Assembly (NCBI GenBank): GCA_944325635.1
Contig: CALVBD010000003.1
Location: 114,039-178,038, forward strand
DNA: 64,000 bases
Origin: Candidatus Gastranaerophilales bacterium
GTDB lineage: Bacteria; Cyanobacteriota; Vampirovibrionia; Gastranaerophilales; Gastranaerophilaceae
Reading direction: 5' to 3'
Position 1 is the stretch's first letter. Each line of letters starts with the position of its first letter. The translations under genes and the position numbers were made by a program. Positions 53,267 through 61,703 of the stretch are shown here, one piece after another. The notes under the pieces were generated by a model. The model was not told the DNA's origin, did not search any database, and saw nothing but the letters and a program-made list of their open reading frames with translations.

Positions 53267-53296
53267 ACAACCGTCAGAAATGGCGGTTGTTCTTTT
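53267..53296 (+). terminator. Intrinsic terminator after tpiA
   Basis: ACAACCG-tcagaaatgg-CGGTTGT followed by TCTTTT. Confidence 0.75.
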
Positions 53297-53415
53297 ATAC
53301 TCTTATACTATCATTACTCTGTGACTGCTAACCGTATCTAATCCGGTACCATATTCCATCTTTAAGTATTAAATGCCCTTGACATGTCGCCGCGATCAGC
53401 AAGAGACTTACCAAA

Positions 53416-53598
53416 TTATATTAATTCATTTTCATCAACATAGTTTACCATCCACTTTTCTATTTTAGAAGTTGGCGTAGTATTATTCTTTGCGCAAGCT
53501 TGCTTAAACAAATCCCATAATTCGTCATTTATCATTATACTCATTTTTTTTGACTTATTTCTTGTCAAATCTATTATTTTATCAGTCTTACTTGTCAT
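53416..53598 (-). CDS. Small ribbon-helix-helix-like protein
   Basis: 60 residues from ATG 53598 with AGAGGAT close by. DLTRNKSKKMSIMINDELWD then LFKQACAKNNTTPTSKIEKWM fits a ribbon-helix-helix DNA-binding fold of the Arc/CopG type. A longer frame to 53775 would run across the promoter of the pilin gene on the other strand and is not believed. No toxin partner lies next to it. It could regulate the divergent pilin gene. Confidence 0.6.
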   Translation of the reverse strand: MTSKTDKIIDLTRNKSKKMSIMINDELWDLFKQACAKNNTTPTSKIEKWMVNYVDENELI

Positions 53599-53704
53599 AT
53601 TATCCTCTTGATAAGAATAAGCCATTTTATGAATACATTTCAACCATATATTGACTACACCAAAATACCATAATATATCATGGTACATAAAAAGGAGGGT
53701 ATTT

Positions 53705-54412
53705 ATGAGAAAAATAGCGTTCACAATGGCAGAAGTACTCATTACACTGGGCATAATCGGAGTAGTAGCAGCCATGACTCTGCCGGCACTGGTTCAGAAC
53801 AGCAGAAATAGAGAGCTGCGAACAAGTTTAAGCAAGGCTAATTCGGTCATACTACAGGCACTAAACATGTATCAGGCCGAGAATGGTGAAAGAGCAACGC
53901 CGGACAATATCCCAAGATATCAATTGAAAAAATATATTATTAAATATTTTAAAATATCAAGAGATTGCGGACAAGGTTCTGAAGGTACTACAGCAGAACT
54001 CGACAAGACTTGTATTCCTAATTATATCAATGAAGGTACAAGTGAAAACAGTTCAAAAAATTATAAAACACTTAACGGCAAAGCTTACATTAATCTACAA
54101 TATTTTGATGATGGACAATTTGTTTTGGCAGACGGCATGCTTGTACTAATAGAAAACGGAAACACACTAGACGTAACAATTTCAGTTGATTTAAATGGTT
54201 ACCGGAAAAGACCAAACAGGCTCGGACAGGATTTGTTTATGTTTGAACTTGACAAAAACGGAAAACTTCTTCCGATGGGAGTTGAAGGAAGCAGATATTA
54301 CTCAGAAAATGACGAATATTGCTCGTTATCCTCTACTAACAATATGAATGGTGCAGGATGTACATATAAAGCTTTAAGCGATCCTAAGTATTTTGATAAT
54401 TTACCAAAATAA
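53705..54412 (+). CDS. Prepilin-like (type IV pilin/pseudopilin) protein
   Basis: About 236 residues. MRKIAFTMAEVLITLGIIGV is the processed leader and first helix of a type IV pilin-family protein, with methionine at +2 of the mature form. The C-terminal part has conserved INLQYFDDGQFVLADGM and PNRLGQDLFMFEL, also present in the product broken at 46559. Such proteins build pili or secretion pseudopili in the envelope. AAAAAGGAGGG precedes the ATG. It has its own bidirectional terminator. Confidence 0.9.
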   Translation: MRKIAFTMAEVLITLGIIGVVAAMTLPALVQNSRNRELRTSLSKANSVILQALNMYQAENGERATPDNIPRYQLKKYIIKYFKISRDCGQGSEGTTAELDKTCIPNYINEGTSENSSKNYKTLNGKAYINLQYFDDGQFVLADGMLVLIENGNTLDVTISVDLNGYRKRPNRLGQDLFMFELDKNGKLLPMGVEGSRYYSENDEYCSLSSTNNMNGAGCTYKALSDPKYFDNLPK

Positions 54413-54440
54413 GAAAAGCACTCCGTTTGGAGTGCTTTTC
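54413..54440. terminator. Bidirectional terminator
   Basis: GAAAAGCACTCC-gttt-GGAGTGCTTTTC between the prepilin and alcohol dehydrogenase genes. Confidence 0.85.
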
Positions 54441-54458
54441 TTTAACTTTTAAACCTAT

Positions 54459-55667
54459 TTATAGCGGTTTCAGAGAATTCCTGTAAATTTCTTCAACCAC
54501 ATCACGTCCGTTACCTGATGGTCCGATATCAATCAAGCCACCAAGGGATGGTGTTGTATAAACAAGCTCTACAAGTTTATCAACATCAGCTTCCGTAAAG
54601 CCTTCGTCAGTTAACTTTTCAGAAACTCCAACCGACGCAAGCCAGTTTTGAACTTCTTTTGCAGCCTTGTCAGCTTCAGCTGGTTCACCTTTTAACCCTG
54701 GAGCAATAGGCGCGAGAATTTCTGCCAGAACGTGAGGTCTGTCTTTATATATTGTCTTAATAACTGCAGGCAGCAGTATTGCAAGCCCGAGTCCATGAGC
54801 AAGTTCCGGTTTTACAGCGCTCAGAGGATGTTCAAGCGCGTGTGTATAGTGCAATAAGCCGTTATCAAAGCTTACGCCGCCCATCATTGCCGCATAGGCA
54901 AGAAAATATCTTGCTTCCAAATCATCCGGATTTTCAATCGCTTTTGGTAAATATTTTGCAACAAGTTCAATAACTTCTTTTGCAAGCGAAATTGAATAAG
55001 GGGATGCAACAGCGGATGTTGCAGCTTCTACAACATGGTTAACCGCGTCAATTGAAACGTATCTTGTCTGTTTTGGCGACAATTTTGTCATCAACTGCGG
55101 GTCATCAATTGCAAACATTGGATAAATACAATCGTAAGCAATTGCAGGTTTAAAGTTTTTAGCAAGGTTAGTTACAACCGCAAATCTGTTAGTTTCAGTA
55201 CCTGTTCCGTGAGTCAAATTGATTGACACAATCGGAGCGGCTTTATCCGGTGCAAATTCAAAGTCGTAAATATTTTCAGCGGTTTTATCAGGGTATTCCA
55301 GAAGAATTGCAACTGATTTACCTGCGTCGGTAGGTGACCCGCCGCCTATTGCGATAACTGCTTTTGCCCCGAAATCTCTTGCGATTTTAGCCGCAGCGTT
55401 TACATGATCGGTTGTAGGGTTCGGCGTAACCTGATCGTAATTTACATAACCGATACCGTGGTCTTTCAAAGCTTTTTCAACGTAATCCCAGGCGCCTGTT
55501 GCTTTATAAGCGTTGCGACCAGACATTACGATAACCTTATCAATACCTTTATCCTTCAAAACTTTTGCAATGTCGTTGATTTTTTTGATTGCCCCTACAC
55601 CAAAATAAACAGTAGATCTGGTGCGGATTTCTTTAATCTCGTTAATGTTAATATCCTTTTCCCACAT
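54459..55667 (-). CDS. Iron-containing alcohol dehydrogenase
   Basis: 402 residues. GGGSPTDAGKSVAILLEYP near residue 108 binds the nucleotide. Metal ligands are in SIDAVNHVVEAATS near 200 and LHYTHALEHPLSAVKPELAHG near 270. The substrate is probably a short-chain alcohol or aldehyde used in fermentation, but this family is broad (butanol, propanediol and lactaldehyde types). It is a single gene with a structured leader. Confidence 0.9.
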   Translation of the reverse strand: MWEKDININEIKEIRTRSTVYFGVGAIKKINDIAKVLKDKGIDKVIVMSGRNAYKATGAWDYVEKALKDHGIGYVNYDQVTPNPTTDHVNAAAKIARDFGAKAVIAIGGGSPTDAGKSVAILLEYPDKTAENIYDFEFAPDKAAPIVSINLTHGTGTETNRFAVVTNLAKNFKPAIAYDCIYPMFAIDDPQLMTKLSPKQTRYVSIDAVNHVVEAATSAVASPYSISLAKEVIELVAKYLPKAIENPDDLEARYFLAYAAMMGGVSFDNGLLHYTHALEHPLSAVKPELAHGLGLAILLPAVIKTIYKDRPHVLAEILAPIAPGLKGEPAEADKAAKEVQNWLASVGVSEKLTDEGFTEADVDKLVELVYTTPSLGGLIDIGPSGNGRDVVEEIYRNSLKPL

Positions 55668-55787
55668 AGAAAAACTCTCCTTTCTATTCTAATCTAGTGT
55701 CGCCTGCCACACCCAGCCGTCGCTGGCAGTGCGAGGTTCACCTAATCCGTGAAAGGCATTAAACCCTTACGGCACATGGGTATTATA
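55668..55787 (-). promoter_or_regulatory. Promoter and structured leader of the alcohol dehydrogenase
   Basis: On the minus strand TATAAT (55782-55787) is followed by about 105 bases before the ATG. Several stems can form: CCGTAAGG with CCTTTCACGG, and CTGCCAGC-GACG-GCTGG with GGCAG outside. CGACACTAGATTA near the end is shared with the fabF leader. A regulatory RNA element is possible; no known riboswitch class was recognised. Confidence 0.4.
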
Positions 55788-55818
55788 GTATTTTTTTAAG
55801 CGTTTTGCAAGAGAATTT

Positions 55819-56748
55819 TTATATAATTTGTGAAAAGTATTCAATAGTCTTTTTCAACCCGTCGCGGACATGAACTGTCGGCTCATAACCAAGCTCTTTA
55901 CGCGCCAGTGTTAAATCAGGTCTGCGTTTGCAAGGATCATCAGACGGAAGCGGCTTGTAGACAATTTTTGAATTTGAGTTTGTCAGTTCAATTATCATTT
56001 CCGCTAATTCTTTAATCGTATATTCGCCGTCATTTCCGACGTTCACAGGACCTGTGAAGCAGTCTTTGTTCATTAGTGCAACCATTCCGCGTACTAAATC
56101 ATCAACATAACAGAATGAACGTGTTTGCGAACCGTCCCCGTAAATCGTGATGTCCTGACCTTTCAGCGCCTGAACTATAAAGTTCGATACAACGCGCCCA
56201 TCGTTTTCTGCCATACGAGGGCCGTAGGTGTTAAAGATTCTGATAATCTTAATATCGACATTATGCTGTCTGTGGTAATCCATCATAAGAGTTTCAGCAA
56301 CACGTTTACCTTCATCGTAGCAGCTTCTTATACCGATACAATTTACATTACCCCAGTAATCTTCTCTTTGCGGGTGAACAATAGGGTCGCCATAAACTTC
56401 AGATGTTGACGCCTGCAATATTTTTGCTCTCGCACGTTTAGCAAGTCCGAGCATATTTGTGACGCCGAGAACATTTGTCTTTATGGTTTTTATCGCATTA
56501 TACTGGTAGTGAACAGGGCTTGCAGGACATGCAAGGTTATAAATCTCATCCGCCTCAATCAAAATAGGTTCAACAATATCATGTCTTATGAGTTCAAATT
56601 CTTTGTTATCCAGAAGATGCTCTATATTTTTTCTGGAACCAGTAAAAAAGTTATCAAGACAAATTACGTGATTGCCTTCGTTCAAAAGTTTTTCGCAAAG
56701 ATGCGAACCGATAAAACCTGCGCCACCTGTTACTATAATATTTTTCAT
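55819..56748 (-). CDS. UDP-glucuronate decarboxylase-like (UDP-xylose synthase) enzyme
   Basis: About 309 residues from ATG 56748 (GAGGAG upstream). Extended [20 protein letters not shown] near the start, [17 protein letters not shown] near 75 (the UXS marker), then STSEVYGDP and YDEGKRVAE with the Tyr-x3-Lys catalytic pair, and [10 protein letters not shown]. It makes UDP-xylose from UDP-glucuronate with NAD. UDP-xylose supplies surface glycans such as those of the glycosyltransferases in this window. Confidence 0.9.
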   Translation of the reverse strand: MKNIIVTGGAGFIGSHLCEKLLNEGNHVICLDNFFTGSRKNIEHLLDNKEFELIRHDIVEPILIEADEIYNLACPASPVHYQYNAIKTIKTNVLGVTNMLGLAKRARAKILQASTSEVYGDPIVHPQREDYWGNVNCIGIRSCYDEGKRVAETLMMDYHRQHNVDIKIIRIFNTYGPRMAENDGRVVSNFIVQALKGQDITIYGDGSQTRSFCYVDDLVRGMVALMNKDCFTGPVNVGNDGEYTIKELAEMIIELTNSNSKIVYKPLPSDDPCKRRPDLTLARKELGYEPTVHVRDGLKKTIEYFSQII

Positions 56749-56785
56749 AATGCTCCTCGTTTTTTCTTTATTCTTTAGTTTAACA

Positions 56786-56826
56786 CAAAAAAGACTCCGA
56801 AACATAAATCCGGAGTCTTTTTTTAT
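56786..56826. terminator. Terminator after pgk
   Basis: AAAAAAGACTCCG-N12-CGGAGTCTTTTTT, located between pgk and the epimerase-like gene. Confidence 0.8.
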
Positions 56827-56839
56827 TAGAAGTTATAAA

Positions 56840-58042
56840 TTATTTATCATCTAACGCAGCAACGCCAGGGAGAACTTTTCCTTCGATAAATTCCAGAGAA
56901 GCTCCGCCGCCTGTTGATACGTGAGTGAAATCTTCTGCTTTACAGAATTTCTTAGCTGCTGATACAGAATCACCACCACCGATTACTGATACAGCACCGT
57001 TTTTAGTTGCTTCTACAATTGCTTCCAATACAGCTTTTGTACCTTCTGCAAATGCAGGGTTTTCAAATGCGCCGACAGGACCGTTCATCAAAATTGTTTT
57101 TGAAGATTTGATTACGTCTGCAAATGCTTTTCTTGAATCAGGACCGGCGTCAACACCTTCAAATCCGTCAGGAATTTCGTCAATTTTAACGAATTTGTTT
57201 GTACCGTTGCCTGAGAAATCGTCTGTTGCAAGAACATCTGTTGCCATTACCAATTTAACGCCTTTATCAGCAGCTTTCTTTTCGATTGCTTTTGCAACTT
57301 CAAGCTGGTCATCTTCGCAGATTGAATTACCGATTTTACCACCGTTAGCTTTTACGAATGTATAAGCCATACCGCCGCCGATAATCATGTTATCAACTTT
57401 GTCGAGTAAGTTTTCCAAAACACCGATTTTTGAAGAAACTTTTGCACCGCCGACTACAGCTGTGAAAGGTCTTGTCGGGTTATCAAGTGCCTGAGAAAGA
57501 CATCTGATTTCTTTTTCCATCAGCAAGCCTGATACTGCAGGTTTCAAAACTTTTGCCAATTTAGCGGTTGAAGTGTGGTTTCTGTGAGCTGCGCCAAATG
57601 CATCGTTTACATAGAAATCACCGAGTTTTGCAAGTTCATTTGCAAAAGTCATGTCATCATCTTTTGCTTCTTCTGCTTTGTAGAAACGGATGTTCTCCAA
57701 TAAAGCAACCTGACCGTCTTTCAAGGCTTCCAATGCTTTATCAGCGCCTTTGCCAACAGGGTCTTTTACGAATAAAACATCTTCGCCGAGAACTTTAGAC
57801 AAATATTTTGCAACCGGTTCAAGTGAAAATTCAAGGTTCCATTCGCCTTTCGGTCTGCCAAGGTGTGCCATCAAAATGATTTTAGCGCCTTTTTCTTTTA
57901 AAGCTTTAACAGTTGGGATAATAGCCTGAATTCTTGTATCATCAGTAACATTTTTGTCAGCGTCCAAAGGTACGTTTACGTCAACTCTGACTAACGCTCT
58001 TTTACCTTTAACGTCGCCTAAATCTTTAATTGATTTTTTCAT
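56840..58042 (-). CDS. pgk: Phosphoglycerate kinase
   Basis: 400 residues, normal length. RALVRVDVNVPLD near residue 14, MAHLGRPKGEW near 57 (substrate arginine), ENIRFYKAEE near 115, AVVGGAKVSSK near 193 and the nucleotide end SVIGGGDSVSA are all present. It transfers phosphate from 1,3-bisphosphoglycerate to ADP. It is preceded by a repeat-rich gap. Confidence 0.97.
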   Translation of the reverse strand: MKKSIKDLGDVKGKRALVRVDVNVPLDADKNVTDDTRIQAIIPTVKALKEKGAKIILMAHLGRPKGEWNLEFSLEPVAKYLSKVLGEDVLFVKDPVGKGADKALEALKDGQVALLENIRFYKAEEAKDDDMTFANELAKLGDFYVNDAFGAAHRNHTSTAKLAKVLKPAVSGLLMEKEIRCLSQALDNPTRPFTAVVGGAKVSSKIGVLENLLDKVDNMIIGGGMAYTFVKANGGKIGNSICEDDQLEVAKAIEKKAADKGVKLVMATDVLATDDFSGNGTNKFVKIDEIPDGFEGVDAGPDSRKAFADVIKSSKTILMNGPVGAFENPAFAEGTKAVLEAIVEATKNGAVSVIGGGDSVSAAKKFCKAEDFTHVSTGGGASLEFIEGKVLPGVAALDDK

Positions 58043-58119
58043 AATTGCGTCTCCTTCTTAAAATTACCGCAATTTCATATTACATAAAACAAATTTTCTT
58101 TTCAAGACAGCAGAAAAAG

Positions 58120-58500
58120 GGAAGCATCTTAGTTGGGCAAGTATGCCCAACCTACAATACCTCCCTTGTAAAGGGAGGTGGCGCGAAGCGCCGGAGGGAT
58201 TGTGTTTTCCTGTCCCTCTCCCCTTGAGAGGGTGGCAAAGGCCGGGTAAGGGATAACAATAAAGGAGTGAGGACGACTACGTCATTGCGAGCGACAGCGA
58301 AGCAATCCAGCCTTTAAAAAAGTGAATGGTGAGTTGTGAGTAGTGAAGAGTTCTACAATAACAAATCCATTCACGCTTCACTCATTACTCTTAAGCCAAA
58401 AGCTGGATTCTTTCGGGCTTCGCCCTCAGAATGACGTAAAAAATTCCCTTAGTACCTTAATTGGGCAGGTATGCTCAACCGACAGTACTCCATTGTAAAA
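58120..58500. repeat. Dispersed repeat cluster
   Basis: Units are TTGGGCA-agta-TGCCCAA (58133-58150), the CCTCCC/GGGAGG plus GGCGC/GCGCC palindrome (58160-58199), CATTGCGAGCGACAGCG then GAAGCAATCCAGCC (58283-58312) and a second hyphenated inverted repeat near 58462-58480. The first three correspond to units at the left end of the window and at 45.0 kb. No gene was found in 58043-58759. Confidence 0.75.
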
Positions 58501-58523
58501 GCGGCTTGCAAGCAGAGTGCAAC

Positions 58524-58669
58524 TCCGCTTCTTGGATTTACTTCACACTCGCCGGGTGTCGCCTACGAGCTACGCCCTGTCGGCTCCATCCGTACGCAAA
58601 TCCGCTTCTTGGATTTGCTCCACGCTCGCTGGGTGTCGCCTACGAGCTACGCTCTGTCGGCTCCATCCG
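58524..58669. repeat. Two 69-bp direct repeats
   Basis: 58524-58592 and 58601-58669 differ at only about five bases and are 77 bases apart start to start. Each holds TCGCCTACGAGCTACG and CTGTCGGCTCCATCCG. Three overlapping frames are open across them, which is a composition effect rather than coding. Confidence 0.75.
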
Positions 58670-58759
58670 CTCGCTATCCGGATTTGTTCGCTTCGCTCAC
58701 TTCATCCCCTCTCACAAAACAATTCACCGAATTGTTTTGTTCGGCAGAGTGCAAATCCG

Positions 58760-59770
58760 CTACACTTGCATTTCTTTTTCAAATCCAAACAATGAACTTA
58801 CAGATTCGTCATCATGAATTCTTGAAATTGCCTGCCCCAGAAGCGGCGCAACTGAAAGTTGTTTAATATTTGAAGGCATTTTATCCATGTCAAGTGGAAT
58901 GGTATTGGTAACTATACATTCTTTGATTGGAGCGTTTGAAATTCTCTCTACTGCAGGACCTGAAAATACAGGGTGAACTGCGCATACGTAAACATCTTTT
59001 GCACCTTCTCTTTTTAAGAGTTTTGCAGCCTCACAGATTGTACCTGCAGTATCAATCATGTCGTCAAACATAACGCAGACTTTATCTTTTACATCACCTA
59101 TAACGTGAGAGGCAATAGCTTCATTGTGTTTGTCACGGCGTTTGTCTATAATCGCAAGCGAACAGCCCACAGCTTTTGCAAAGTGTCTTGTTCTTTGAAC
59201 TCCGCCTGTATCAGGGCTTACTGCGACCATATCGTCAGGGTTGATATTTAAACTTTTGATGTAATTTACAAGGATTGGTGTTGCAAAAATATGGTCAACA
59301 AGAATATTAAAGAAACCTTGAATTTGACCTGTATGTAAGTCCATTGCAAGAACTCTGTCTGCACCGGCTGTTGTCAATAAATCTGCAACTAGTTTTGCGG
59401 TAATGGCCTCACGTCCGGAAGTTTTTCTATCTTGTCTTGCATAACCGTAATACGGAATTACTGCAGTAATCGTTTTTGCACTTGCTCGTTTGAATGCGTC
59501 GATAATAATCAACAATTCCATTAAATTTTCATTAACAGGATTGCATAACGGCTGGATAATAAAAACATCGTCGCCGCGAACGCTTTCTTTAACCTGTACA
59601 TAAATTTCGCCGTCAGCAAAATTTTTCACAACCATAGGTCCAATAGTAGTACCTAAATAATCAGCGATTTCCTGTGCAAGTTTAGAGTTTGAACGACCGG
59701 CAAAAAGTCTGATATCATGGGTCGGATTGATTGCACGTTCCAGCTGAGGAAAAGCCATTTCTAAAACCAT
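58760..59770 (-). CDS. prs: Ribose-phosphate pyrophosphokinase
   Basis: 336 residues. DIRLFAGRSNSKLAQEIADYL near residue 20, then VFIIQPLCNPVNENLMELLI, YYGYARQDRK near 105, VLAMDLHTGQIQGFF near 140, and the PRPP loop VMFDDMIDTAGTI near 232. It makes PRPP from ribose-5-phosphate and ATP for nucleotide, His and Trp synthesis. ATG 59770 and ATG 59758 are both possible starts, with neither having a strong ribosome site. The 3' end meets the repeat-rich gap. Confidence 0.96.
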   Translation of the reverse strand: MVLEMAFPQLERAINPTHDIRLFAGRSNSKLAQEIADYLGTTIGPMVVKNFADGEIYVQVKESVRGDDVFIIQPLCNPVNENLMELLIIIDAFKRASAKTITAVIPYYGYARQDRKTSGREAITAKLVADLLTTAGADRVLAMDLHTGQIQGFFNILVDHIFATPILVNYIKSLNINPDDMVAVSPDTGGVQRTRHFAKAVGCSLAIIDKRRDKHNEAIASHVIGDVKDKVCVMFDDMIDTAGTICEAAKLLKREGAKDVYVCAVHPVFSGPAVERISNAPIKECIVTNTIPLDMDKMPSNIKQLSVAPLLGQAISRIHDDESVSSLFGFEKEMQV

Positions 59771-59904
59771 TTTTACAAATTACCCTTTCAGTTACTCACT
59801 GCATGGATTATTATAATCCCGCTATATACAAATTTCAATATTAATTTTAAGTAATATTAAAAATTTGGTACGTATGGAGTAAACCGCGAAAAAATAATTT
59901 TTTG

Positions 59905-60267
59905 CTATTTTTTATCGTTAATTTTTATCAGGTGCCAGCCGAACTGTGTCATTACAGGGTCTGAGACTTCCCCGACATTCATAGAAAATGCTTTTTTCTC
60001 AAATGACGGCACCATCTGCCCTCTGCCAAAGCAACCTAAATTACCGCCGTTTCTGCCGGACGGGCATAGCGAATACAAGCTTGCATAGTACGCAAAATCA
60101 CCGCCGTTATCAATGTCTTTTTTAATCTGCATTGCCTCTGCCGCTGTTTTTACCAGAATATGGCTTGCGCATACCTGAGACACATCCTCAACTGCTTCTT
60201 CCGCCGCAAAAGTTACACCTGTCAACAAAACCATTACTGCCAATATTTTTGTTAAAGTTTTAATCAT
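59905..60267 (-). CDS. Exported PpiC-type peptidyl-prolyl isomerase
   Basis: About 120 residues from ATG 60267, with a signal peptide (ILAVMVLLTGVTFA). A single parvulin domain follows: ASHILVKTAAEAMQI, GGNLGCFGRGQMVPSFEKKAF and VMTQFGWHLIKI. It speeds proline isomerisation during folding, here outside the cytoplasm. The start overlaps the stop of the response-regulator gene (ATGA), with GGAG upstream. The domain is short but complete. Confidence 0.9.
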   Translation of the reverse strand: MIKTLTKILAVMVLLTGVTFAAEEAVEDVSQVCASHILVKTAAEAMQIKKDIDNGGDFAYYASLYSLCPSGRNGGNLGCFGRGQMVPSFEKKAFSMNVGEVSDPVMTQFGWHLIKINDKK

Positions 60268-60650
60268 AATTCTCCAATCTTGTCGTATGCATTTTCGTTT
60301 CTGCAATTGTATTTCGGGATATAATCAACTCCGTATTTTTCCGCAATTGATTTTATATCCGGCGACGCAGAAATTATCACCACTTTTGTATTTTTGTATT
60401 CTTTAAACATTTGAATTTGTTTTATAAACCATTCCCCTGCCAAAAGCGGCAAAAAATCAGGTTCCATCTGCATATCAGTTAAAATGATATCATAAGGTTC
60501 ATTCAATGAAAACATCAGCTTATCAACGCCTTCACGCGCAGAATTTGCCGTCTCTATTATGAAGTTGTCTTTAAACAACATACTGAGCGCTGTTTTATGG
60601 TATTGAACCCATTTTTCGGAATCGTCTACTATCAAAATTCTTTTTTTCAT
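60264..60650 (-). CDS. Single-domain response regulator
   Basis: 128 residues, receiver domain only: ILIVDDSEKWVQYH with the acidic pair, phosphorylation Asp in IILTDMQM, VVIISA and IPKYN with the Lys. No output domain, so it acts by protein contact or in a relay. It overlaps the isomerase gene by four bases. No kinase is next to it; the histidine kinase at 63712 is a possible partner. Confidence 0.88.
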   Translation of the reverse strand: MKKRILIVDDSEKWVQYHKTALSMLFKDNFIIETANSAREGVDKLMFSLNEPYDIILTDMQMEPDFLPLLAGEWFIKQIQMFKEYKNTKVVIISASPDIKSIAEKYGVDYIPKYNCRNENAYDKIGEL

Positions 60651-60722
60651 ATCCGAATTCTATCACAAACAGGAAATGCCCGATATATAAACGGGCATTT
60701 CCTTCTGCATAACTGTTCTCCG

Positions 60723-61244
60723 TTATTCGACAGGAACAAAAATTATATAGTCATTACCTTCCCTGATTTTTGTAATTTTACTTAAATCAATGTTTTCATC
60801 AAACATCAAATTCTGGGATACCCGTGTAATCATTTCATGCCCGTGTTTTTTTGTTTCTCCCGCAGCGGTAACCGTTAATACATTGCCGTTTGCCGTCACT
60901 TCAACATTTTTTTCATCATTGTCAAACGGCCGAAGGTCAATTATAATTTTATAATTATCAGGATTTTTTTCTACCCTCATAAAGCTTTCTGCCTGCTTTT
61001 GCAGATGGTAATCCTTCATTGCCTCACGCCTAATCATTTTGTCCATACGGTGCTGGTCGCGCATCATCATTTTTTCCACTTTTCTCATCTGGACGGCAGG
61101 ATCAAGCATTCTCTTAAAATGCCAATCAGTTACAACATAAAAAGCCGCAAATGCCCCTAAAAACACCAAAATACCTATTAACGTATGACGTAAAATCGGA
61201 TGTTTGCATAAAAAACAATCATCATGGTAGTTGTGTTCATCCAT
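60723..61244 (-). CDS. Membrane-anchored Hsp20-like protein
   Basis: 173 residues. One transmembrane helix (about 18-40, HTLIGILVFLGAFAAFYVV) follows a short Cys/His-rich start (HDDCFLCKH). A Met/Arg-rich helix spans about 50-90. An alpha-crystallin-type domain ends it (YKIIIDLRPFDNDEKNVEV, NVLTVTAAGE, RVSQNLMFDENIDLSKIT). Small heat-shock proteins hold unfolding proteins; here it would act at the inner membrane. The call rests on the C-terminal part. Confidence 0.75.
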   Translation of the reverse strand: MDEHNYHDDCFLCKHPILRHTLIGILVFLGAFAAFYVVTDWHFKRMLDPAVQMRKVEKMMMRDQHRMDKMIRREAMKDYHLQKQAESFMRVEKNPDNYKIIIDLRPFDNDEKNVEVTANGNVLTVTAAGETKKHGHEMITRVSQNLMFDENIDLSKITKIREGNDYIIFVPVE

Positions 61245-61427
61245 CGGAAAACTCCTTTCTTATAAATTAACAAAACTAATGATATTTCAAATGCACAAAT
61301 TTTGTCCATAGCCCGATACGGCTAAGTTATATATTATCCTTAAGCTTAACAAACATTAATCATAAATATTGCGGAAATATAAAAGATATGTTAAAATATT
61401 ATTGTATCAATTAGGAGGGTTAGGAAA

Positions 61428-61616
61428 ATGGCTAAAATTTTAGTGACTATGCCTGACGAATTTCTGAATAAAGTAGATGGTCTTGCTAATGACGAACAAC
61501 GTACGAGAAGTGAACTCATACGTGAAGCTCTCCGCACTTATATGCGCAGAGTAACTGTCAGTCAGTCCAGAAAAGCGCTGGATAACGCAAAAATTTTGGA
61601 AAATCTTTTAGGTTAA
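61428..61616 (+). CDS. CopG-type ribbon-helix-helix regulator
   Basis: 62 residues: MAKILVTMPDEFLNKVDGLA gives the ribbon, and RTRSELIREALRTYMRRV the two helices. It should bind DNA as a dimer. TTAGGAGGGTTAGGAAA upstream of the ATG gives a strong ribosome site. No toxin gene follows, so an antitoxin role is less likely than gene regulation. A terminator follows at once. Confidence 0.88.
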   Translation: MAKILVTMPDEFLNKVDGLANDEQRTRSELIREALRTYMRRVTVSQSRKALDNAKILENLLG

Positions 61617-61642
61617 TAGTTTATCTTTACAAAAAAAATTTA

Positions 61643-61677
61643 AATACGGGCATATTGATTAATGCCCGTATTTTTTA
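61643..61677. terminator. Bidirectional terminator
   Basis: AAATACGGGCAT-N8-ATGCCCGTATTTTTT between the CopG gene and the convergent regulator. Confidence 0.85.
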
Positions 61678-61703
61678 CGGTAATTTTTTAAACTTCTTTC
61701 TTA

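Noticed and set aside
54779..54973. Plus-strand open frame of 64 codons
   Set aside because: Antisense to the alcohol dehydrogenase, with no ribosome site.
58461..58866. Three overlapping plus-strand open frames
   Set aside because: All cross the 69-bp direct repeats and run into prs antisense; composition effect.
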